Shown in pieces: positions 13,200 to 24,136 of a stretch of DNA of 64,000 nucleotides (within the stretch, counting starts at the first letter, position 1; each line of letters begins with the position of its first letter). Source of the stretch: Epichloe hybrida (lineage: Eukaryota; Ascomycota; Sordariomycetes; Hypocreales; Clavicipitaceae); contig JAFEKR010000026.1 of NCBI GenBank assembly GCA_019022495.1, positions 62,001-126,000 of the forward strand. Reading direction: 5' to 3'. Made by a program: the position numbers and the translations under genes. The notes under the pieces were generated by a model that was given only the letters and a program-made list of their open reading frames with translations, was not told the origin of the DNA and ran no database searches.

Positions 13200-14310
13200 A
13201 TGGCATCTCCAGAGCCTGCACCGAGCCGTACCACATCTCAGCCTCCCATCACGGCAGCCCCTGCCTCTGTTGCCACTGCCACTCCACCGAGCTCGCTCGT
13301 CACTACGACGAGTGCAGCATTTCCACCGTTGACGACACCATGGATCAATCCTCTAAGCTGTACCTGGACATACGTCGTTGATCATCCAGCCGACACGGCT
13401 AAGCCAGGCGCGGTCGCATACTTAGATCTCCAACCCATGCCGGGAGACAAGACCTTGTCTTGCTATCCCAATAGCATGTTCTCTTTTGGCCGTACCGGTG
13501 TTTTCAGTCCTGGTACATGCCCGGGCGGATGGACGACTGCATCCTTGCACGTGGACGAGAATGCCCCAGCAACTACGACAGCTATATGCTGTTCATAGTA
13601 AGTTCATAAGCGTCCTCCAATATACTCTCGAACGGCACATATCTGACTGGGACCTCAGCGGATACACCCTCCTCAGCGGATCAGCTTGCAGGCGCTCAGT
13701 TGCCACTGCTCTGGCCGTTCCCATCACCTACAATACCACGGCCGGGACATACAACGTGTTGACCAAGTCCACCACGACCCTGTACAGCGCCCTGCTAGCG
13801 GTTAGCACCATACAAGTCCAGTTCGGAGAGGACGACAAGAGACGCCTTGGAATCGAGCCCGATAAAGAAAGGTCAGGACCCCCAATGCCACTAGGTACCC
13901 GCATTGGCATTGCAGTAGGCATCGGCGCTTTCATTCTGCTTTGTGTGGGACTGGTCTATTTAGCACTTGTCAGACGGCGACGCTCCAGAGAAGGGTTAAC
14001 AAAGGATCGGTTGATGCGAGACTTGAAGTCTATGCACCGTCGTGGTCCATCGGGTAATGGTCCGTATAACAGCGATTCGAGCATGTCTTCTGCGAGTAGT
14101 GGTCCATGTTTTTTCCATGGGCAACGTGAGCCGCCGCCGGCTTACGATACTCGGTCGAGAAGGTCGTCTAAACATCGACATGGTGAACATGGCAGACCAA
14201 CAGATGGCGAGATCAGAGCGCTCAATGAGCAAAAGGCCGTCATACAACAACGACTTGATGAGCTGGAGAGCCTAGAATCTACAAGAGACGGGCCTCGAAC
14301 GGGCAGCTGA
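13200..14310 (+). CDS. Single-pass membrane protein with Ser/Thr-rich N terminus
   Basis: I do not recognise a named family, but the layout is that of a fungal cell-surface or sensor-like protein. Two exons, 13200-13597 and 13659-14310, joined by a 61-nt intron, give 349 residues. Residues 1-45 are rich in Pro, Ser, Thr and Ala. A cysteine-containing ectodomain follows (CPGGWTTA and, after the splice, CCSYGYTLLSGSAC). A single hydrophobic segment lies near residues 220-245 (RIGIAVGIGAFILLCVGLVY), followed by a basic stop-transfer RRRRSR and a cytoplasmic tail with charged, coiled-coil-like ends. No N-terminal signal peptide is visible, so an upstream exon may have been missed or the transmembrane helix serves as the anchor. 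The WTTA...CC pattern recurs in uncharacterised ascomycete membrane proteins. Confidence 0.7.
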
Positions 14311-14922
14311 CGATGGCAATAATGAAACGCATGTGGCCCGCTGCGTATATTAATAATGCCTGGCTTATTTGCCCGGCCCTGTGTTGGTGTAGGCATTGAT
14401 AATATTTAATGTTAGTAACGGATTGAATAGTCAGTACTTGCACCTGTTGGTATCAGGTCGTTGTCGTCTGATTAGACAGGATAGAGCGAACGATGGCTTT
14501 GCACAACGTCGAGGAGGAGTTCGTCACCGGTGTGGACATGATTCCGCCTCGTCCAGTTGCGTCCATCCCTCCTTTGCTCCGTTGTAGTGTCCATTGTACA
14601 CATGATCAGGGGGGCTGCTCGGCCCGGCGTGCTGGCACTGCTGGGCGACCCCTGTATTTCTGGCCATTTAGCGGTGAGGGCCCCTGGTCTTGGGGGTCTT
14701 CAGGACCTTGCATGCTATTGTTCGTCGTCCCACCCGGCTGCCCCACCCGGCTACCCCACCCGCTTCCCCTGTGGCGCCGTCCCGTTGGTCGACCCCGCGG
14801 CTCCTCTGGGACCTCTGGAACCTCCTTCAACCACAACAAGAGCTGTGCGCCTTCTTCATCTCTCCTCTACCATCTCCGAGGCAGCTCAGCCGTCGACCGG
14901 TTCCACGACTGAATCTTCCACA
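14311..14922. promoter_or_regulatory. Alpha-tubulin upstream region
   Basis: About 610 bases precede the tubulin start. A GC-rich tandem of about 13 bp (ccacccggctgcc-like, three copies) lies at 14,729-14,768, and pyrimidine-rich sequence leads up to the ATG. It probably contains the promoter and 5' UTR. No gene is supported. Confidence 0.45.
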
Positions 14923-16704
14923 ATGAAGGGCGAGGTAGGCATTTACCATGTTCCCCTGGCTTCGACTCACTCGAACCAGTCGTGCGACACTTCACGCAGA
15001 CTCAATGGCTTGAGCTTCCACCCCTGATTCCATTGTCAACGTCTGCTTCTGGAAACTCGTCTTTTGCTGATTTCGGGTCATGAGGTAGATCCTTCACATT
15101 CACCTGGGCCAGGCCGGTGTTCAGCTCGGCAATTCCGCCTGGGAGCTGTAAGTCACACAACGCGACTCTATCCTCCCCCTTTTGCTGACCTTTGGTGATT
15201 GTGTGAAACATATTTCTGATCGTTGACTTTTTAGCTATCTTCTCGAACATGGCCTCGGTCCAGATGGCCGACCCGACCCTAATGCGAAGGACATTGGCGA
15301 CCAGGGCTCTTTCGAAACGTTTTTCACCGAGACCAGCAGTGGAAAGCATGTTCCCCGATCCATCTTCATGGATCTCGACCCTTCTCCTGTTGATGAGGTT
15401 CGAACCGGTTCCTACCGCCAGCTTTTCCATCCTGAACTGTTGATAAGCGGCAAGGAGGATGCTGCCAACAACTATGCCCGTGGTCATTACACCATCGGGA
15501 AGGAGATGGTCGACACTGTCATGGATCGTGTCCGCCGTGTTACTGGTGAGTCGTGGTTCACGGGGATTCGCTATCCAGATGGATACTCTCATCACGTTTA
15601 TCATGGCTAGTCTGGCGTCCGAGATATAGTCCCTGTTGCTAACCACGCGCCTCGATCAGACAATTGCGACTCCTTGCAAGGATTCCTGATGTTTCACTCT
15701 TTTGGCGGTGGTACCGGCTCTGGTTTCGGCGCTCTGATGCTTGAACGTCTTGCCACCGAGTTTGGCAAGAAAACTAAGCTCGAATTTGCCGTCTATCCTT
15801 CGCCTCGAACTAACACCGCCGTTGTCGAACCTTATAATGCTGTACTGTCCACTCACAGCACTATTGAGAACTCTGATTGCACTTTTCTTGTCGACAACGA
15901 GGCGGTCTACGACATCTGCCGCCGCAACCTTGACATTACCCGCCCCTCTCACGAACACCTCAATCGCCTGATCGCCCAGGTTGTCAGCTCCATCACATCT
16001 TCCTTGCGTTTCGACGGTGCTCTCAATGTCGATCTGAACGAGTTCCAAACCAACTTGGTCCCATACCCCCGCATTCACTATCCTTTGATCAGCTACGCTC
16101 CCGTCGTTTCAGCTTCCAAGAGCAAGCATGAGAGCTTCAAGGTGTCAGAACTCACCCTGCAGTGTAAGTACAAAATCAACCAAACCACTTGGTCGCCGAG
16201 TCCTAGCATCTTTAACATGTTCGACTAGGCTTCGAGCCCAACAACCAGATGGTTGTTTGCGATCCCCGAAACGGCAAGTACATGGCTGTCGCATTGCTGT
16301 ACCGCGGCGATGTCGTGCCCCGTGACTGTAACTCAGCTATTGCCCAAGTCAAGGCCAAAGCCTCCTTCAACTTGGTTGAGTGGTGTCCGACTGGTTTCAA
16401 GCTCGGCATCAATTACCAGAAGCCCGTCGCCGTCCCCGGCCCTGCCGAAGATGGCGCTCTCGCCTCTGTTGAGCGGTCCGTTTCTATGTTGTCCAATACC
16501 ACGGCCATTGCCGAAGCTTGGTCCCGACTCGACCACAAATTCGACCTCATGCACAGCAAACGTGCTTTCGTGCACTGGTATGTCGGCGAGGGTATGGAGG
16601 AAGGTGAATTCACCGAGGCTCGCGAGGATCTTGCTGCTCTCGAGAAGGACTACGAGGAGGTAGCGGCCGATGGTGTTGAGGCAGAGGAGGAGCTGGAGTA
16701 CTAA
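14923..16704 (+). CDS. Alpha-tubulin
   Basis: This is the GTP-binding alpha subunit of microtubules. Five exons, 14923-14934, 15089-15147, 15235-15545, 15660-16163 and 16229-16704, give 453 residues. The first exon encodes just MKGE. Diagnostic features are the glycine loop GGGTGSG at 143-149, the alpha-type catalytic glutamate in [11 protein letters not shown] that promotes hydrolysis at the beta site, the acetylation-region lysine in SSGKHVPRS near 61, and the C-terminal EEELEY ending in the tyrosine typical of detyrosinatable alpha-tubulins. Many filamentous ascomycetes carry two alpha-tubulin genes, and I cannot tell which paralogue this is. All introns (65-154 nt) have GT-AG ends. Intact. 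Confidence 0.96.
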
Positions 16705-17314
16705 AGAGCCTGGAACGCAAGCTGACGATTCCGCTGCCACTTCTTTGCAGTACGACCGTACATGTCGCATTGTATTGGTTCTCAGGAACGGATAATTTCC
16801 CAGCACGATGGAACGGAATGACTCTGTTCAGAAGCCGGAATGTCGAGTGAGATCGAACATTCGCTCTGACGCAGGCAGAGGAGTCTCGGAGTTTAACTCT
16901 GTTCCCTTGTATCAAGGCGACAGTACCAAACAAAGGGGGGGAAATGGGGACAAGGACACGGAGCAGCCATTTTCATATGCCCATTCAAATGCCATCCCAC
17001 TTGATAGATAGGCAAAATGTTTTGTTTCATTCACGTGGAACAGCCAGGAATTAACAGTTGGGAGAAGTGCGTCAACTATGGTGATTGATGTATGCGAGAG
17101 CTAGTTTTGGGCAGTAGGGGAAACAATCAAGGCGAAACAGGATTGGGAACCCCTCATATTAAGGGCTTCTGAATTGAAGCTTGATGGGAAATCTATGTTT
17201 CCCTTTTTGCCTAAAATACGTTAATAGACCCCCAACCCCCCTTTTTGTTTATTATATACACAACACCGAACATTGAAACATGAGCCATGATTCAAACACG
17301 TGTGTCCGCACTCC
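16705..17314. other. Convergent intergenic region
   Basis: About 610 bases lie between the alpha-tubulin stop and the Nop12 stop. No gene, RNA or notable repeat is visible. Confidence 0.5.
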
Positions 17315-19218
17315 TCACGACTTCTTTTTCCAGTCTGCAGCCCTTCGGGCACTTCTATTCTTTGGCTTAGGCCTCCCCTTATTCTTTTTGCCCTTGCCAA
17401 ATTTGAGGTCCCTGGGGCGCCCATCGTTCGCGGATGCCCTGTTACCCTCGAAGACCATCTTTTGAGAGGGGCCACGGGCGGTAGTAGCTCTGTCACCGCC
17501 GTCGTCGTTCACATTCTTGCGGCGCATGAAGCCTCCGGCACGACCGAGCAGTCTGTTTGCACGACCAGCAGCAGCTTGTTGTTCGGGCGTCATTTTGGGA
17601 CTGTACTTTGTGCTGCGGGACTGGCGGTCAGCGGCTTGGACCTTGGCTCTGCTTCGCTCTTGGGCGAGGGCTGTTTTGCGAGGGTCCTTGGCTCGAGTGA
17701 CGCGCAGGTTGCGCGGTAGCAAAGGGGGGAACTTCTTGCCGTCTAGGAGGAGGGCTGCTTCGACGTCGTTGGTGTCCTGGATAGTGGTGGAGCATTAGCA
17801 ACTTTTTTGGTTCTTTGCAGAGGCATACATGAGGGAGAAGAAAGGCTTTTCAGTCGGGACAGTGGCACAACTTACGTAGAATTGGACATAGGCGAAGCCC
17901 TTGCCGACTCTGGTCTTGGGGTCTCGCACAACGCGCACGTTTTCCACCTTGCCTGTTTTACCAAAAGTCCGCCAAAGTCCTTCTTCCGCATCGGCGGGAA
18001 CCTTGGTGCGCTTCTTCTCGACCTGTCCACCGTCCTCGTTGGTATTGACGACGGTTTCGTCATCGATGAAGGTCAGGTTTCCGACGAAGACACAGCGACG
18101 GTGGTCTGTGGGACTGGGATGCGCCACGCTGTCGACGCGGATGTGCCGGCCGAGAACTTCGCTTCCGTTAAGCTTCGTGGCCACCAACCGAGCGGCAGCG
18201 GGAGTGGAAAACACAGCATAGGCGTTGGCAGATTTGGTTGTGGTCCCCATGAGAGACTTAGTGATGTAGGCCGCTCGCTTGGGCATGGAGCCCGTGGAGA
18301 AGGCGACGGATCGAAAACGGATGGATTCAAGTTTTTGGGCGGGTGTGTCGTTGGGGTCCAGGGCGGATGACAGATGGGTGACTAGGATCTTTTTGGCGGC
18401 TTTGGAGGAGATGGCGTCGATTGACACGTTGGCGAGAAAGACGGTACGGTTTGCTTTTTCAATATCCAGGTCTTTGTCCTTGGACTCTTTGGATAAGCTC
18501 TCATGCGTTGGGACGGCTTCAGCGCCTTCTTTTTGTTCTTCCTCTTCCTCTTGCTCCTCTGCCTTGGCTTTCTGCCGTTTGCTAGATGGTTCCTTGGGGT
18601 CATCCTTTGTCAACTCGGCCAGGTACTTGGCTTCCAAATCATCGTTTTCATTTTTTCTCTTGCGCTTTCTTTCTCTTCTGGGCCGTTGCTCCTCTGCAAT
18701 TCGAGTGTCTTGCTGGTCGGCTTCGGTCGTGGAGATGTCGCCAGGTTTCTCGACTGCTGCGTCGTCTTCGAGACTTTCGTCGTTGTCATCAGATGAAGCA
18801 TCGTCTTCTTCATCGAAATCTAGCTGTTCGCTGATCTCGGACAGCTCTTCATCATCATTTTCCTTCTCCTCTACATCACCGCTGGCGCTTACTTCGTTCA
18901 CAGACTTGGACTCCCCGCGGGCCTTCTTTTCCAACAACGCCGAATAGCGGGACTTGGGAGGAGCTTGTACTGGACCGGCCTAAGATGTGTTAGCATTGGA
19001 TCATATCATACATGTATTTCTAGTATCTGGAGAAATGAACGTACACTGCTGGCAAATAAAGCGTTGAGGGTGGGGTCAATCGCCTTGGAGGAAGCTACCA
19101 ACTTGGTCGTTCTAAAACAAGCTGTCAGTCAGTAAATCGACTCGACCAATCTTGCTAGAGTGCAACATTGAAAAGGGATTTTGAATCGGTGTGCAGTTTG
19201 GACTTACTTCTTGGCCAT
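17315..19218 (-). CDS. nop12: Nucleolar RNA-binding protein Nop12
   Basis: This is a nucleolar protein needed for 25S rRNA/60S maturation in yeast. Four exons on the minus strand, 19218-19208, 19111-19045, 18979-17876 and 17776-17315, give 547 residues. The first exon is only 11 nt (MAK plus two bases). An acidic and KR-rich region with predicted nuclear signals (RPRRERKRKRKNE) precedes two RRM domains. The first holds KTVFLANVS-like RNP2 (read as RTVFLANVS). The second holds RRCVFVGNLTF and, after a linker, GKGFAYVQFY as RNP1. The C terminus is very basic (GKGKKNKGRPKPKNRSARR), fitting rRNA binding. The large acidic and basic stretches make its low-complexity shadow frames look coding on the opposite strand, but those are not real. 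Confidence 0.9.
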
Positions 19219-20203
19219 TATGAGTGTGGGTGTTGGCTGTTGTGCCAAAAGTGAGCCGTCAGACACTGGTGATAACTGCCGACTTACCTACTATGTACTT
19301 CCTTCTGCAGCCACGGGAGGGAAAAATATTCCAAAATTTCTGGGCAATTGGACCCTCGACGCACGCAACAAGCTGGCTGCCAGCCCACTTGCCCTGTGTG
19401 ACGGCCCACTGACGGGGCCTGGGGCCAATTGGAGCCAGAAGGACCCACCAGATGGCCAGAGCCTTGCGGCCGGAACAATGTGTCATTGGCTTTGCGGCCG
19501 CGGCTGGCAGACAGGGCAAGTCCCCCATGATCACAGATCGCGGTTCTGCCAGACGTCACCGCTCGGCACCCCTGTCTGCAGAGCGGCTCAATAATTCTGC
19601 CCGCTAATACAAGTAGCAGGTACAGTGGGGGTGTACATGCCACACTGCACGGATTGCCTACACCGCAGATCTCCCAGTGCTCCCAGTAATAGTGAAGGCG
19701 GTAAAGTAGCCCCATCTGCCCACCAGCGGAAAGACCGAGCGACGGAGCTCTCAGTTACAGAAGCCGACTCTGCGCGAGCGGCCCTCCCTCTCTCGCTTCT
19801 TCTTCTGCTGCTGCTGCTGCCTCTCCGTCACCACACTTCCACTTCCTCAACACCATCCACACGCTGCAACCGCTCTATTCTGCTCCTCACTGCCCTTGCT
19901 GTTCGCGCTGCGTTTGCCAATCCCACGTCTGGTCGTCTTTCGGTACCTTCCCCGTCCACTACCCACTGCAGACTTTGTGGGCTCTTTGTGGGCACCACCT
20001 ACCTCCCACTCTCCATCGCTCGCCGGCTGCTGGGCTCTCGATTCCTGACCCCCATCGCAGCTCCGCGCGAGACTTTGCTATCTCACACTCCGATACAGGT
20101 ACATCAGGCCTCCCAGCAAGGCAGAGGCCTTGGCTTTGACCGCATCGCCGTCAGACCTGACCCGCCGGCGCGATCGACCGCACAACTACTGGTCCGAGAA
20201 GCC
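19219..20203. promoter_or_regulatory. Divergent intergenic region (nop12 / Dep1-like)
   Basis: About 985 bases separate the two start codons. A frame from 19,625 runs in phase into the Dep1-like gene, but its first 190 codons have the composition of a 5' UTR (short CT and CTG runs), so I treat it as leader. It probably holds both promoters. Confidence 0.45.
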
Positions 20204-22374
20204 ATGGCGGCTGCCGTCACTGCGCGCGTCACCTTGTCGCCCTCGCGGACTGGTGAAGCTGACGTTGAGGACAGCAACGTTTCAAGTCCACTCAGCGAAG
20301 TCGAGGACGGCGATGCCAACGAAGATGACATCCAGCACATGCAGATTGACGACCAAAACGACGCTGAGAATTCTAGCGCCAGCGGCGACGAAAAGCTGGA
20401 TGAAGATGGTAACAAAAACGATCGCTCAGACTCGGAAAGTGCCCTCTCTGAAGCTGGCTCCGACGACAATTCAGAAGCCAATGACACTGAGGCCGAGACT
20501 GAGAGGCTCTACGATACTCCTAGAAACCATCGACAGCGGGACGTTGTCGTCGATCAGTACAGTCGGGGACAAGTCTTCGAGCATACACCAAGCAAGCTGC
20601 GAAGTGCATCCAGACTAGCTGGCGACGAAAGCGATGATCATGACAATGTATCTGTGTCTGAAGATGATGCCTCGGTTGCATCCGCGGACGATTCTCCCAT
20701 CAAGCCTGCTGCGAGCAACGACACGAGTGTCGATGGTGAGGGCAAGCGAGACTCATTAGAACGCAAGAGAAAGCGCTCTCCCATAGCAGATCAATCCGAA
20801 CCAGAAGAACCCCTGCGGAAGCGATTGACTTCTGTCGGAGCGACCGAACCTGGCTTGACCGCCGACACACCTACGAATGACGATGACACAACATCAGGGA
20901 ATCTTCAAAGCGGTGCCCAGTCTGGGCAGTCTGGGGGCGAAGATAATGATGCGCAAGCGCCCAATCAGGATGTAGCAACAGATAGCGAACTTCCAGACAA
21001 AGCGAAGCCTGTCACTAAAAAATCGACTCGAAATGGATCGAAGAGAAAAGCCGGATCTGGCACCACAACTCCCGCCGACACGCCTCGACCAGATATCAAT
21101 GGCGATTTGTTGGACACTGCGGACGAACAAGACCATGAGCAGCGACATGAAGATATTGAGGTCGACGCAGACGAACACGATGCTGCAGCCAAGAGCATCG
21201 AAGAAGGTATGATGAGGTTGTCGCATCTAGGGCGACCTTTCTTCTCCCCCCATCTATTGTATGACTAACTGCTAACTTGAATCAACAGCTGAGAAGAAAA
21301 GTGCCGCATTCAGGGACTGGAGTCAAATAGAAGAAATGTTCGGTATTTTCAGAGATAGGTATGGTGCCCTTTTCCGCGCCGACTTTCGCACAATTGACCT
21401 AATCTGTTGCCTCCAGGCTGTACAAAGACAGACTGCAAAGACTCGAGGAAGAGGAGCAGTCGCTGATTGCTGACGTGCCGACACACCCGGAATTCCTGAA
21501 CATGAAGCGATGCCTAGACGATCGACTGGAAAGAAAGGTTCAAGAAATAAATGCCGAGCGCACATTGCGACTCGAAGCCCATGAGCGCCGCGCTGTGGCC
21601 ATCCGAGCCCAGTTTTGGAGCCAGTTCTTCCAAGCAGTGCGCGAGAGACGAGAAGCAGCCCTGGAGTCTCTCAATCGGCAATGGTACGAGGTGCAGACCG
21701 CAAGACGGAGTGCACACAGCCTTCCGGATTATGGGCTTCTGTTTCCAAAGGACCGAGTACGACGAGTGCGAAATGCGATTGCGTACAATACCGAGGTTTC
21801 AACACTTGCCGGGCTTGCCAAATATGAGGGCTTTCCGGCTGGCCCTGAACTTAAAGGAGCCTCGTCGTCGGAAGTTGAAGCTGATTTCAATGCTATTGAG
21901 GTAGGATCATGACATAATAAGTGTCTGTTCAATATCTGAAGCAACAGCTGACTCTTCTTCCTCTTCAAGAAAGTTCGGCGCGGCCGTCAAAAAACAATGG
22001 TTCCAGTCAGGGACGACTATTCGACCCCTGCTTTCGCTCGTCTTGGCCCAGCAGGAGAACAGTTTATTAAAGACACGCCATGGGCCAACCCGCGTCACTC
22101 CTCACACAAAATGCACCAACCCGCCCCGAATATTGCCACGCATGCTGGCCGGCCAAATGGAGCTGGGACAACATCGACCGTGGCGCAGCCGTCAGCAGCT
22201 GTGAAGCCAACCTCTGACCGTCAGACGCCCATCATCAAGTCACTTGGTTCGGTAGCCCGCGCATCTGGGTCTCCGGAGCTGTCAAGGTCTATTCTTAGCC
22301 CAGCAGCTCACCAAATGAAACGAGTTTCAAGCATACCGAACATAGGCAGAGGATCGAAAACTGCAGCCGTATGA
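20204..22374 (+). CDS. dep1: Sds3/Dep1-type subunit of the Rpd3L histone deacetylase complex
   Basis: This is a chromatin regulator expected to scaffold the Rpd3-Sin3 large complex in the nucleus. Four exons, 20204-21206, 21289-21358, 21417-21900 and 21970-22374, give 653 residues. The first 330 residues are acidic and disordered, with nuclear-signal-like RKRKRSP. The conserved Sds3-like domain begins about residue 335 (AEKKSAAFRDWSQIEEMFGI) and continues as a helical hairpin (LYKDRLQRLEEEE, FLNMKRCLDDRLERK), a coiled coil and the segment ARRSAHSLPDYGLLFPKDRV. The tail is basic and Ser/Pro-rich. I chose the ATG at 20,204 because it starts the protein-like composition, although the frame stays open for 193 codons upstream. 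Introns are 58-82 nt. Sds3 itself is the alternative family member. Confidence 0.85.
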
Positions 22375-22966
22375 GCTATAGTTGATAGGTTATGTCCGAA
22401 ACGCACCATGACGAAGGCTTTGACATTTTGGACTTGGGCTTGCTCGTTTTTCAGACGGATTTAAGATGATACCCTGAGGGAAGTGTTGGCTCTAATCTGG
22501 CATTTGGTTTTTTTGTTTCTGCTGTCTTTGTTTTTGTACCTTGACGAGAACAAGGCAATATCGCATAAACAACGCATGGGTAGCGTGGATGTCTTGTTAC
22601 GCGAGCTTATCATGAGGGATGGCAAGCGGAAGAACGGGACAACAGATGACTAGATGCACACACGGATTGCGTAGTATCCAAATTTGTTTCTACACGTACA
22701 TGATGCACAAAGCTGGAGTGTATTTCGCTATTTGTACAAAGAGGGAGAGTCATGACAGGATGGGCAGCGTTCTTGGTTAGGAAGCAACTAAACAAAACCA
22801 AGAGTTCCCTCTTTTGTTTCCACCTGGATGGAGCACAAGAAGCGTTCCCTTGCATCGCATGAAGATTCGTAAATTAATTTTGTCTTCAAACCATCTGTTG
22901 TCTTTTTACCCTAGGATCTTGTCCGATGACGTCTCGGTAGGTATCGCATATCGGCTAGTTGTTCGT
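22375..22966. other. Convergent intergenic region
   Basis: About 590 bases lie between the Dep1-like and COA3 stops. It contains T-rich 3' flank sequence (22,507-22,540) and no supported gene. Confidence 0.5.
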
Positions 22967-23323
22967 TTACTTTAACGTTGAATGCTTTTGCGGGACGTCG
23001 GGAACCTTGACATCCTCAAAATCGTCTTGGCCGACCGCTTTCAATGTATACCAATCTGTCATGAAAAATTAGAGCTAAGATCATGCTGGTAGTATTGCGT
23101 GCAAGCAATCATCCGTACAAATGCCTCCAACAATGGCCATGAGACCCAGGCCGGTGGCTGCGTTCTTGAACAAATACGGCCGTCGGGCACGAATGAGCGC
23201 CGGACCTTGACGATATCGGCGGTCGTAATATGTGGATTGTGAGCTGTTCCGCCGGTGCTACGTTAGCCAAAGGAGCATTACCGGGTAAGACGGATGTTGC
23301 GAAGAGAGTGCGAACTTGGCCAT
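22967..23323 (-). CDS. coa3: Cytochrome c oxidase assembly factor 3 (COA3/CCDC56-like)
   Basis: This small inner-membrane protein couples COX1 synthesis to complex IV assembly. It is a 73-residue protein split over three exons on the minus strand: 23323-23316 (8 nt, MA plus two bases), 23243-23119 and 23055-22967. The mature reading carries the family hallmark YYDRRYRQGPALIRARRPYL, a single transmembrane helix (AATGLGLMAIVGGIYWYTL) and the signature KAVGQDDFEDVKVPD. The first intron (72 nt) starts with an unusual gttcgc donor but has a perfect CTAAC branch site 18 nt before its AG. An alternative donor nearer that acceptor would need a 24-nt intron and was dismissed. Divergent with the Pta1 gene. 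No exon is long enough to be noticed as a frame on its own. Confidence 0.88.
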
Positions 23324-24136
23324 TTTATCATGTGTGGCTGTGTTTGGGCCACGGTGGGAGAACAAGATCAGAGAATTAGACGAGCGTGGGCTCTGACGAG
23401 GCCCTTGGGACCACTACCACTCAATATGCGCAGGAAGTTTTGAAGTCGTTGACCAACGCTCGTCTTCGGTGGATGGATGGCCCGATGGAGTTGTTGTATG
23501 CACGGATTACATGTATGTATGTACGGAGCAGAAGGTGCCGAAAAGCGGATCATCGCCGGGTAAATAAATGCTAGGTGCAGTGGGCAAGGTCAAAGCTGGG
23601 CAACTGGCTATTACATATTACTGGGTGAGCCTGGCCTTGGCTTGGTTGACAGTGACAGGGGTGGGCCCGTCAATTCGCGTCTCTGCCAAAACCTTGCTTG
23701 GACCGCAATCGCGGGAAACGTAATATCATTGAAGGAAGTTCGGGGCCCCATCCCATCAACACGACGCAACCGACGAGACCATCGATCGTATTTGCGACCG
23801 AGATTGACTACAGCCACGAACAGCTCTCTCGCGAGCCACTGAGCCATCCATCTTCACAGTCACTCTCGACTTGGCTGTAGAGAGAGCATGGGACAAGGTG
23901 CATGATAACCTGATTCTGGCACCCACAGCCTCGTCGCGTGCGTCACCTGAACCAGAGTCACAGTTTCTGGTTATGACCAACAGGTTGCGATTGTCGTCGC
24001 ACAGAGATCAACATACCGGGAAATCCTGAAAAGAAGCACGCATCGGGCACCTATCTGGGGTTTGTTTTCTCTCTTTCTCCTCTGGCAACGAGACGCAGTG
24101 AGACGAAATAGTCCGTAGAGGCTGCCGACTGCAAAT
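23324..24136. promoter_or_regulatory. Divergent intergenic region (coa3 / Pta1)
   Basis: About 810 bases hold the two promoters. Short open frames on both strands have no supporting features. A tgtatgtatgta run lies at about 23,513-23,523. Confidence 0.45.

Noticed and set aside
18279..18947. Plus-strand serine-rich frame opposite Nop12
   Set aside because: It is the complement of the acidic and KR-rich low-complexity region of Nop12 and has no independent support.
19625..20203. N-terminal extension of the Dep1-like protein by 193 codons
   Set aside because: The frame is open, but its composition (CT and CTG runs, many Leu/Pro/Ser/His) is that of a 5' leader, and the protein-like acidic region starts at the ATG at 20,204.
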